Of a stretch of DNA of 6,522 nucleotides, positions 1 to 5,329 are shown one piece after another (the first letter of the stretch is position 1; each line of letters opens with the position of its first letter). Position numbers and translations under genes: made by a program. Where the stretch lies: the NCBI RefSeq assembly GCF_042679605.1, contig NZ_JBHTMU010000071.1:1-6522 (forward strand), written 5' to 3'. The notes beneath the pieces were generated by a model that saw nothing but the letters and a program-made list of their open reading frames with translations, ran no database searches and had not been told where the DNA came from. The stretch is from Litorisediminicola beolgyonensis (GTDB lineage: Bacteria; Pseudomonadota; Alphaproteobacteria; Rhodobacterales; Rhodobacteraceae).

Positions 1-247
1 CGCCCGCGAGCGGGAAGCGCTGGCGGGCGCGGGTCTTGGGCGTGCCGTAGCCTGCGAGCGCGGCGGCGGGAGCGCCGTCCGCGCCGGGGATCATCAGCGT
101 GCTGCCGAGGGCGCCGTCGAAGCCAGAGGCCGCGACCCAGGCCTGGACGCTGTCGCTCTGATCGGCTGCCCAGTCGGAGGCGGTGCCTTGAGCGATCAGG
201 TGAAGGGGCAGGGCGTCGGTGTCGGGGGCGGCGAAGCTCAGGGTCAT
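1..247 (-). CDS. Leucyl aminopeptidase (M17)-like protein, N-terminal part only
   Basis: The reverse strand from the ATG at 247-245 reads open for 82 codons and leaves the window without a stop. The start (MTLSFAAPDTDALPLHLIA) and the later stretch LAGYGTPKTRARQRFPLAG resemble the N-terminal accessory domain of the short M17 leucyl aminopeptidase-family proteins of Rhodobacterales. These are metal-dependent cytosolic exopeptidases that release N-terminal residues from peptides. The metal-binding and catalytic residues lie in the C-terminal domain outside the window, so activity cannot be judged. A GAGGA ribosome-binding site sits about 6-7 bases before the ATG. The gene follows thrS on the same strand, 105 bp away and beyond a terminator-like hairpin, so it probably has its own promoter. 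The family call rests on memory of N-terminal sequences only; a hypothetical protein remains possible. Confidence 0.68.
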   Translation of the reverse strand, partial: MTLSFAAPDTDALPLHLIAQGTASDWAADQSDSVQAWVAASGFDGALGSTLMIPGADGAPAAALAGYGTPKTRARQRFPLAG

Positions 248-272
248 GTCCGGTCCTCGGAAATCTGGCGCG

Positions 273-301
273 ACACTAGCCGCCGGGCGGACGGATTTCG
301 A
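273..301 (-). promoter_or_regulatory. Candidate promoter for the M17-like peptidase gene
   Basis: On the minus strand TCGAAA (296-301, 4/6 match to a sigma70 -35) is separated by 17 bases from TAGTGT (273-278, 3/6 match to a -10). Transcription would start about 20 bases before the ATG at 247. The -35 hexamer lies inside the hairpin at 292-312. The match is weak but the spacing is ideal and it lies beyond the thrS terminator-like hairpin, where a promoter would be needed. Confidence 0.35.
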
Positions 302-312
302 TGCGAAATCCG
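292..312 (-). repeat. Perfect 9-bp inverted repeat (second hairpin of a tandem pair)
   Basis: CGGATTTCG (292-300) and CGAAATCCG (304-312) are exact reverse complements around a 3-base loop. It lies one base from the hairpin at 314-336 and shares arm sequence with it, so arms of the two could also pair with each other. It has no T-run of its own and overlaps the putative -35 of the peptidase gene. It may be a backup terminator or an operator-like palindrome. Confidence 0.5.
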
Positions 313-313
313 C

Positions 314-336
314 GAAAAATCCGGTTCGGATTTTTC
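314..336 (-). terminator. Rho-independent terminator-like hairpin after thrS
   Basis: GAAAAATCCG (314-323) and CGGATTTTTC (327-336) form a perfect 10-bp inverted repeat with a 3-base loop, starting 17 bases beyond the thrS stop codon. Read on the minus strand the stem ends in five T, and on the plus strand likewise, so it could act in both directions. The G/C core of the stem is only about four pairs and the rest is A-T, so it is weaker than a textbook terminator. Position and symmetry make termination of thrS the best reading. Confidence 0.6.
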
Positions 337-352
337 CGCCCGAGCGACGCTG

Positions 353-2302
353 TCAGGTGAGGTCTGGAGGCGTCGCTTCCGCTGAGAGCGCGGTCACGAT
401 ATCGTTGAAGCCCACGACCCGGGTCTGCTTCTCGCCGAGGCGGCGCAGGGTGGCCGTGCGCTCCTCGACCTCGCGATGGCCGATGGCAAGGATCACCGGC
501 ACCTTGCCGACCGAATGTTCGCGGACCTTGTAGTTGATCTTCTCGTTGCGGGTATCGGTCTCGCCGCGCACGCCGGCCGCGACGAGCGCTGCGGCGAGCT
601 CTTCGCAGTAGCCGTCGGCCTCAGAGGTGATCGAGGCCACCACGACCTGCCGCGGCGCCAGCCAGAAGGGCAGCTTGCCCGCATGTTCCTCGATCAGGAT
701 GCCGATGAAGCGCTCGAACGATCCGAGCACCGCGCGGTGCAGCATGACGGGGCGATGCTTCGCCCCGTCCGAGCCGATATAGGTGGCGTCGAGCCGCTCG
801 GGCAGCACGAAATCCACCTGCAGCGTGCCGCATTGCCAGTCCCGACCGATCGCGTCGGTCAGGACGAACTCGAGCTTCGGGCCGTAGAAGGCGCCTTCGC
901 CGGGGTTCAGCTCGAACTCGCAACCCGCGGCAGACGTGGCGGCCTTGAGGGCGTGTTCGGACTTGTCCCAGACCTCGTCGGCGCCGGCGCGGGTCTCGGG
1001 CCGGTCCGAGAACTTGACCTTGAAGCTGTCGAAGCCGAGGTCGCGGTAGATCCCGCTGAGGAAGTCGATGAATTTAGCCGTTTCAGACTCAATTTGGTCC
1101 TCCCTGCAGAAGATGTGAGCGTCGTCTTGGGTGAAACCGCGCACGCGCATGATCCCATGCAGCGCGCCGGATGGCTCATATCTATTGCAGGATCCGAATT
1201 CGGCCATACGCAAAGGCAGATCCCGATAACTCTTCAATCCCTGGTTGAAAATCTGGACGTGGCAGGGGCAGTTCATCGGCTTCAGCGCATTGATCGCCTT
1301 TTCGCGGGCATGCTCCTCGTCCACTTCGACGATGAACATGTTCTCCTGGTACTTCTCCCAGTGGCCCGAGGCTTCCCAGAGCTTGCGGTCGACGACCTGC
1401 GGGGTGTTGACCTCGACATAGCCGCCGCGGCGCTGCTGGCGGCGCATGTAATCCTGGAGCGTCGTGTAGACGGTCCAGCCATTGGGGTGCCAGAAGACCT
1501 GGCCCGGTGCCTCTTCCTGCATGTGGAAGAGGTCCATCTCGCGGCCGAGCTTGCGGTGGTCACGCTTCTGCGCCTCCTCCAGCATGTGTAGATAGGCCTT
1601 GAGGTCGTCGCGGTTCTTGAACGCCACGCCGTAGATGCGCTGGAGCATCGCGCGCTTGCTGTCGCCGCGCCAGTAGGCGCCCGCCACCGACATCAGCCGG
1701 AACGCGTCCGAGGGCACCTGGCCGGTGTTCTGGAGATGCGGGCCGCGGCAGAGATCCTGCCAGTCGCCATGCCAGTACATGCGGATCGGCTGGCCGTCAT
1801 CGGGGATCGCCTGCACCAGCTCGACCTTGTAGTTCTCGCCGGTCTTCTCGTAATGCGCGATAGCGTCGGCGCGCGACCAGACCTCGGTGCGGACGGGATC
1901 GCGGGCGGCGATGATCTCTTTCATCCGCGCCTCGATCCGGCCCAGATCCTCGGGCGTGAAGGGCTCGGCGCGATCGAAATCGTAATACCAGCCGTTCTCG
2001 ATGACCGGGCCGATGGTGACCTTCACGTCGGGCCAGATCTCCTGCACCGCGCGGGCCATGATATGCGCCAGGTCGTGGCGGATCAGTTCGAGCGCGGGGG
2101 CGTCGTCCTTGAGGGTGTGGATGTCGATGCGGGCATCGCGCTCGATCGGCCATTGCAGATCCCAATGCGCGCCGTCGATGCTGGCCGAGATGGCCTTCTT
2201 CCCGAGCGAGGTCGAGATCGAGGCGGCAACATCGGCAGGGGTCACGCCCGCGTCGAACGAACGTGCATTGCCATCGGGAAAGGTCAGGGAAATCTGGCTC
2301 AT
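353..2302 (-). CDS. thrS: Threonine--tRNA ligase (ThrS)
   Basis: Cytosolic class II synthetase that activates threonine with ATP and charges tRNA-Thr; essential for translation. The 649-residue product matches the usual length of about 640-650. Order: TGS domain (about 1-64), editing domain (about 65-240), catalytic core (about 255-545), anticodon-binding domain (about 549-640). Editing-site residues H76xxxH80, D183, C185 and H189 correspond to E. coli H73, H77, D180, C182 and H186. Zinc ligands C345 (in MNCPCH), H396 (QDDAH) and H522 (MLHRAVLGS) are present, as is motif-2 R374 in FGSCNRYEPSG. E. coli has G where C347 stands, putting an extra Cys beside the zinc ligand. The start at 2302 is chosen because GAGGAG lies 7 bases upstream and MSQISLTFPDG is a normal TGS start; an in-frame ATG at 2368 would add 22 odd residues. 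Codons for residues about 350-412 are unusually AT-rich. Confidence 0.98.
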   Translation of the reverse strand: MSQISLTFPDGNARSFDAGVTPADVAASISTSLGKKAISASIDGAHWDLQWPIERDARIDIHTLKDDAPALELIRHDLAHIMARAVQEIWPDVKVTIGPVIENGWYYDFDRAEPFTPEDLGRIEARMKEIIAARDPVRTEVWSRADAIAHYEKTGENYKVELVQAIPDDGQPIRMYWHGDWQDLCRGPHLQNTGQVPSDAFRLMSVAGAYWRGDSKRAMLQRIYGVAFKNRDDLKAYLHMLEEAQKRDHRKLGREMDLFHMQEEAPGQVFWHPNGWTVYTTLQDYMRRQQRRGGYVEVNTPQVVDRKLWEASGHWEKYQENMFIVEVDEEHAREKAINALKPMNCPCHVQIFNQGLKSYRDLPLRMAEFGSCNRYEPSGALHGIMRVRGFTQDDAHIFCREDQIESETAKFIDFLSGIYRDLGFDSFKVKFSDRPETRAGADEVWDKSEHALKAATSAAGCEFELNPGEGAFYGPKLEFVLTDAIGRDWQCGTLQVDFVLPERLDATYIGSDGAKHRPVMLHRAVLGSFERFIGILIEEHAGKLPFWLAPRQVVVASITSEADGYCEELAAALVAAGVRGETDTRNEKINYKVREHSVGKVPVILAIGHREVEERTATLRRLGEKQTRVVGFNDIVTALSAEATPPDLT

Positions 2303-2309
2303 CGGCCGG

Positions 2310-2315
2310 CTCCTC
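2310..2315 (-). promoter_or_regulatory. thrS ribosome-binding site
   Basis: GAGGAG on the minus strand, 7 bases before the ATG at 2302-2300. This strong Shine-Dalgarno match decides the thrS start in favour of 2302 over the upstream in-frame ATG at 2368. Confidence 0.85.
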
Positions 2316-2324
2316 GTCGGTTTG

Positions 2325-2366
2325 GCGCCCACGGAACGCCCGGTTGCGGGTATATGTCGTGGGCGC
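2325..2366 (-). repeat. Inverted repeat / stem-loop in the thrS leader
   Basis: On the minus strand GCGCCCACG (2358-2366) and CGTGGGCGC (2325-2333) are perfect 9-bp complements. Between them is a smaller stem, CCCG (2347-2350) with CGGG (2339-2342), around a 4-base loop. The structure ends about 9 bases before the thrS ribosome-binding site. It could be a leader RNA fold that affects thrS translation, as the E. coli thrS operator does, or a DNA operator. I could not match its loop to a tRNA-Thr anticodon arm, and the transcription start is unknown. Confidence 0.45.
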
Positions 2367-2367
2367 A

Positions 2368-2396
2368 TCTCTGGCCGCTCGGCGCGCCTGCGTCAA
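2368..2396 (-). promoter_or_regulatory. Candidate thrS promoter
   Basis: TTGACG (2391-2396, minus strand) is a 5/6 match to the -35 consensus. At a 17-base spacing the -10 position reads CAGAGA (2368-2373), a poor match. An alternative -10, TATACC, lies closer to the gene (about 2350-2355) but has no good -35. The -35 is credible; the assignment as a whole is tentative. Confidence 0.3.
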
Positions 2397-2419
2397 GACG
2401 GGGCGGGCAGAGAGAAGAT

Positions 2420-2434
2420 GTTCGAACTTTGTTC
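2420..2434 (+). promoter_or_regulatory. LexA (SOS) box of the alphaproteobacterial type
   Basis: The sequence reads GTTC, seven bases (GAACTTT), GTTC: an exact match to the GTTC-N7-GTTC direct-repeat operator bound by LexA in Rhodobacter, Caulobacter and other Alphaproteobacteria. It lies 64 bases before the glycosylase-like gene at 2499 and 117 bases before thrS on the other strand. The position suits repression of the glycosylase, a DNA-repair gene, better than thrS, whose candidate -35 is about 23 bases away on the far side. I see no clear -35/-10 for the glycosylase around it. An eight-base match can occur by chance, but the context supports it. Confidence 0.65.
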
Positions 2435-2498
2435 TTTTTGTCGCCGGGCCCGTCTGGCAGTCTCCGGGCGGAGATGACACCGAGCGGAGAAGCGCCTC

Positions 2499-3167
2499 AT
2501 GCGGACATTCGACGAGATCCTCGCCATCGCCGCCGATCGCAAGGGCGGGGTCGAGGCCGTGCTGGCGGATATCCCGCAGCCGAAGGATGCCGACACGCTC
2601 GCCGCCATCCCCGACGACCGCTGGCTCTCGGCAATGGCGCGCGGCGTGTTCTCGGCCGGGATCAGCTGGAAGGTGGTCGAGGCCAAGTGGCCCGAGATCG
2701 AAGAGGCGTTTCACGGCTTCGACGTGGGCCGGGTGGCGCTGATGTCCGAGGATTGGTTCGACGCGCTTCTGGCCGACCGGCGGATCATCCGCAGCGCGCC
2801 CAAGGTCCGCGCCATTCAGGAAAACGCCGTTTTCGTGCAGCGCGTCTCAGGCGAGAGCGGCAGTTTCGGGCGGCGCATCGGCGACTGGCCGGATACCGAT
2901 TTCGCCGGGCTCCTGATGTGGCTCAAGGCCGAAGGCGCGCGGCTCGGCGGGGCGACGGGCGCGTATATGCTGCGCGCCATGGGGCGCGACGGCTACATCC
3001 TGTCGCGGGACGTCACCGCACGGCTCGTGGCCGAGGGCGTGATCGACAAACCGCCCGGCTCCAAGCGCGCCTGGACCGCCGTGCAGGAGGCGTTCTCGAC
3101 ATGGTCGGCGCAGTCGGGCCGGGGCCTGACCGAGATCAGCCGCGTCCTCGCGCAATCCACCGGCTAG
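2499..3167 (+). CDS. DNA-3-methyladenine glycosylase I (Tag)-like protein, divergent
   Basis: A 222-residue cytosolic protein of the Tag/COG2818 type, which cut alkylated bases such as 3-methyladenine from DNA to start base-excision repair. Seen: FSAGISWKVV (51-60), matching the conserved AGLSW segment of E. coli Tag with the base-stacking Trp at W57; AFHGFD (70-75); IIRSAPKVRAIQENA (96-110), matching E. coli IIRHRGKIQAIIGNA; and WPDTDF (130-135). Odd: there is no cysteine anywhere and only one histidine, so the Tag zinc site (C4, H17, H175, C179) is absent. No acidic residue stands where E. coli has E38 (here R48-G49). The stretch LGGATGAYMLRAMG...SRDV (149-172) looks helix-hairpin-helix-like, and D171 might play the catalytic Asp role of AlkA-type enzymes. 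Start: GGAGA lies 8 bases before the ATG. A LexA box upstream suggests SOS induction. Substrate is unproven. Confidence 0.82.
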   Translation: MRTFDEILAIAADRKGGVEAVLADIPQPKDADTLAAIPDDRWLSAMARGVFSAGISWKVVEAKWPEIEEAFHGFDVGRVALMSEDWFDALLADRRIIRSAPKVRAIQENAVFVQRVSGESGSFGRRIGDWPDTDFAGLLMWLKAEGARLGGATGAYMLRAMGRDGYILSRDVTARLVAEGVIDKPPGSKRAWTAVQEAFSTWSAQSGRGLTEISRVLAQSTG

Positions 3168-3172
3168 GACGT

Positions 3173-3227
3173 CCGGTCGCAGGCCGGAACCGCGCCCTGC
3201 GCCGGAGGGTTCCCCAGACGCGACCGG
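3173..3227 (+). repeat. Nested inverted repeats before the MFS gene
   Basis: CCGGTCGC (3173-3180) pairs with GCGACCGG (3220-3227), and inside it GGAACC (3186-3191) pairs with GGTTCC (3208-3213). The structure fills most of the 73-bp gap after the glycosylase gene. Its 3' arm runs into the GGTGGAG ribosome-binding site (3226-3232) of the next gene. With no T-run it is not a standard terminator. It might limit read-through, stabilise an mRNA end or mask the ribosome-binding site; in DNA this GC-rich, chance is also possible. Confidence 0.4.
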
Positions 3228-3240
3228 TGGAGCGACGGAC

Positions 3241-4503
3241 ATGACCCATATCGACGAGAGCCAGATTTACGGCACGCTGACCGACGATGGCGGCGAGGCC
3301 AGCGCGCAGGAGGCGCGCAACGGTCTGCGCCACATGACGTCGCTGTCGATGACCAAGGTCGCCGACGGGCTCTTGTCGCCGAAGCTGGTTCTGGCCTGGA
3401 TCATGAGCGCCATCGGCGCGCCCGCGGTGCTGGTGAGCTTCCTCGTCCCGATCCGCGAGGCCGGCGCGCTCCTGCCGCAGGTGCTTCTGGCCGGTGTGGT
3501 CGAGGCGCGCAGACACCGCAAATGGGTCTGGGTCGCGGGCTCGGTCGGGCAGGGCATCTCGGCCGCCGCCATCGCGCTCTTCGCCCTGACGCTCGAAGGC
3601 TGGATCGGGGGCATCGCGATCTGCGCGGCGCTCGCGGTCCTGGCCTGTTCGCGTGCGGCCTGTTCGGTGAGCTACAAGGACATCCTCGGCAAGACCGTTG
3701 CCAAGACCCGCCGCGGCGCGGTCAAGGGCGTGGCGGGCTCGGCCTCGTCGGCGGCGGTGCTGATCTTCGCGCTGCTCCTCCTGTCCGGCTACCTGCAGGA
3801 GATCACGCCGCTCGCCGTCGCGGTCGGCGTCGCCGCGGTTCTCTGGCTGGTGGCCGCCGTCACCTTCTCGACGCTCGAGGAAAAGGCCTCGGACCCCGAT
3901 CCCGAGAAGGCCGGGTCGATCGACTGGACGCCGCTCCGCGAAGACGCGCAGTTCCGCCGCTTCATCGCCGCGCGGGGCGCGCTGACGGCCACGGCGCTCG
4001 CACCGCCCTACCTCGTTCTGCTCGACGGGGGAGAGGGGCAGCTCCAGAAGCTCGGCGCGCTGCTTCTCGCCTCGGCGGCGGCGGCGTTCGTGTCCTCCTA
4101 TGTCTGGGGCCGGATGTCGGACCGCTCCTCGCGCCGGGTGCTGATCCTGGGCGGGATCGGCGGTGCGCTTTCGATGCTGGCGGCGGTGGGCGCGGATCTG
4201 GCGGGCTGGACAGCGGCGCTCTGGGTGACGCCGGTGATCCTGTTCCTGATGCAGATCGCCTATCAAGGCGTGCGGCAGGGCCGCTCCACCTATCTCGTCG
4301 ACATGGCGCCCGAGGACAGCCGCTCGACCTACGCGGCGCTGGCCAACACCGCGATCGGCCTTTTGCTTCTGGCCAGCGGTCTCTTCGGCGGTCTTCTGAG
4401 CGCCGCAGGCCCGCTCTGGGCGCTTGCGGGCTTCGCCGCCTTGTCGCTCGTGGGGGCGCTGATCGCCCGCGGGCTCGACGAGGTCGAGACCGAGGCCGAC
4501 TGA
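3241..4503 (+). CDS. Major facilitator superfamily (MFS) transporter
   Basis: A 420-residue inner-membrane protein with about twelve hydrophobic segments: roughly 48-70, 76-90, 94-118, 121-140, 163-185 and 189-210, then a polar cytoplasmic loop (211-240), then 241-262, 268-288, 299-318, 322-345, 362-386 and 388-408. The classic MFS motif A appears between TM8 and TM9 as WGRMSDRSSRRV (289-300); a degenerate basic loop (EARRHRKW, 88-95) takes its place between TM2 and TM3. It also carries SVSYKDILGKTVAKTRRG (142-159) and IAYQGVRQGRSTYLVDMAPED (339-359), which I recall from a conserved alphaproteobacterial MFS group of unknown substrate. The first 40 residues are polar and cytoplasmic. GGTGGAG stands 8 bases before the ATG. 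It follows the glycosylase-like gene by 73 bp and may share its transcript, but nothing shows a shared function. Substrate unknown. Confidence 0.9.
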   Translation: MTHIDESQIYGTLTDDGGEASAQEARNGLRHMTSLSMTKVADGLLSPKLVLAWIMSAIGAPAVLVSFLVPIREAGALLPQVLLAGVVEARRHRKWVWVAGSVGQGISAAAIALFALTLEGWIGGIAICAALAVLACSRAACSVSYKDILGKTVAKTRRGAVKGVAGSASSAAVLIFALLLLSGYLQEITPLAVAVGVAAVLWLVAAVTFSTLEEKASDPDPEKAGSIDWTPLREDAQFRRFIAARGALTATALAPPYLVLLDGGEGQLQKLGALLLASAAAAFVSSYVWGRMSDRSSRRVLILGGIGGALSMLAAVGADLAGWTAALWVTPVILFLMQIAYQGVRQGRSTYLVDMAPEDSRSTYAALANTAIGLLLLASGLFGGLLSAAGPLWALAGFAALSLVGALIARGLDEVETEAD

Positions 4504-4512
4504 CTTCACGGA

Positions 4513-4547
4513 CGCGCCCGCCCTCGGCCCTTGCGGGGCGGGGCGCG
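4513..4547 (+). terminator. GC-rich stem-loop after the MFS gene
   Basis: CGCGCCC-GCCC (4513-4523) pairs with GGGC-G-GGGCGCG (4536-4547), an 11-bp stem with one bulged G and a 12-base loop, beginning 10 bases after the MFS stop. The bases that follow (CTCTTG) give only a poor T-run. It may weaken transcription between the transporter and the hydrolase pair, or simply reflect high GC. Confidence 0.35.
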
Positions 4548-4585
4548 CTCTTGCAGTCTCCGCCCCAACGACCACCGGAGGCCCC

Positions 4586-5329
4586 ATGGCAGAGATTTCC
4601 CGCATCACCGGCCCCGAAGGCCACGCTCTCGCCTATGTCAAGACGGAGGGCGCGGGGCCATGCGTGGTGTTTCTCTCGGGCTACAAATCCGACATGGAGG
4701 GCACCAAGGCGGTGCATCTCGAGGCCTGGGCCGAACGCGAGGGCCGCGCCTTCCTGCGCCTCGATTATTCCGGGCACGGGGTGTCGGAGGGTCGGTTCGA
4801 GGACGGCACCATCGGGCAATGGGCCTCGGATGCCGAGGCGGTGATCTCGGCCGCCACGGACGGGCCGCTGGTGCTGGTCGGCTCGTCCATGGGCGGCTGG
4901 ATCGGCTGTCTTCTGGCCAAGCGGCTGGCGGCCCGCGTTGCGGGTTTCGTGGGCATCGCCGCCGCGCCGGATTTCACCGAGGACGGGTTCTGGGCGGGCT
5001 TCTCCGAGGCCGAGCGCGCGACGCTGATGGAGACCGGCCGGATCGAGCTGCCCTCCGATTACGACGAGCCCTATCTCGTGACGCGCGCGCTGATCGAGGA
5101 CGGGCGCGAGAACCTCGTGCTGCGCGCGCCTCTGCCGATGGCCTGGCCGGTGCGGCTTCTGCAGGGCACCGAAGACGGGTCGGTGAAGCGCGAGACGGCG
5201 CTGGCGCTCTTCGATCACATCGAAAGTCCTGACGCGCGGCTGACCTTCGTGACGGGCGCCAATCACGGGTTCTCGGACCCGGCCTGCCTGAGGCTCATTG
5301 AGCAGAGCATCGTCGAGGTCTCGGGATGA
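4586..5329 (+). CDS. Alpha/beta hydrolase, ABHD10-like
   Basis: A 247-residue soluble serine hydrolase with no signal peptide. It resembles ABHD10, whose human mitochondrial member acts as a depalmitoylase and acyl-glucuronide esterase. Shared blocks: FLSGYKSDMEGTKAVHLEAW (29-48), RLDYSGHGVSEG (58-69), VGSSMGGW (98-105), LPSDYDEPY (155-163) and PVRLLQGTEDGSV (188-200). Predicted triad: S101 in the GxSxG elbow, D197 and H227 (GANHGF). The oxyanion hole is expected near S31-G32. Length suits the family, which has a small cap. The physiological substrate in bacteria is not known to me; an acyl or thioester hydrolase role is inference from the family. The ATG at 4586 has CGGAGG ending 4 bases upstream. 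Its stop overlaps the start of the next gene, so the two hydrolases are very likely co-translated. Confidence 0.9.
   Translation: MAEISRITGPEGHALAYVKTEGAGPCVVFLSGYKSDMEGTKAVHLEAWAEREGRAFLRLDYSGHGVSEGRFEDGTIGQWASDAEAVISAATDGPLVLVGSSMGGWIGCLLAKRLAARVAGFVGIAAAPDFTEDGFWAGFSEAERATLMETGRIELPSDYDEPYLVTRALIEDGRENLVLRAPLPMAWPVRLLQGTEDGSVKRETALALFDHIESPDARLTFVTGANHGFSDPACLRLIEQSIVEVSG

Noticed and set aside
1190..1201. Adjacent BamHI and EcoRI sites that look like a cloning-vector polylinker.
   Set aside because: Read on the minus strand they encode Glu-Phe-Gly-Ser-Cys of the conserved ThrS motif-2 region, so no vector sequence is inserted.
476..1591. Long open frame on the plus strand (371 codons) opposite thrS.
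   Set aside because: It lies wholly inside thrS on the other strand. Such frames arise in high-GC genes, and its translation has no recognisable domain.
2303..2368. Upstream in-frame ATG that would lengthen ThrS by 22 residues.
   Set aside because: The extra residues have no counterpart in the TGS domain, and the strong GAGGAG site fits the start at 2302.
2461..2474. Small inverted repeat TCTCC/GGAGA ahead of the glycosylase gene.
   Set aside because: Only 5 bp with a 4-base loop, expected by chance at this base composition.
1736..3244. Plus-strand frame of 502 codons running from inside thrS across the divergent region and the glycosylase gene.
   Set aside because: It crosses both strands' real genes out of frame. 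A continuous frame here only reflects the scarcity of stop codons in GC-rich DNA.
3136..4608. Long open frame on the minus strand (490 codons) opposite the MFS gene.
   Set aside because: The translation is a low-complexity Arg/Gly/Ala/Asp-rich string typical of antisense reading of a GC-rich gene; the plus-strand MFS protein has clear membrane segments and motif A.
3522..4844. Plus-strand frame of 440 codons overlapping the MFS gene and the first hydrolase.
   Set aside because: Frame-shifted shadow of two real genes, with Arg/Gly-rich translation and no domain.
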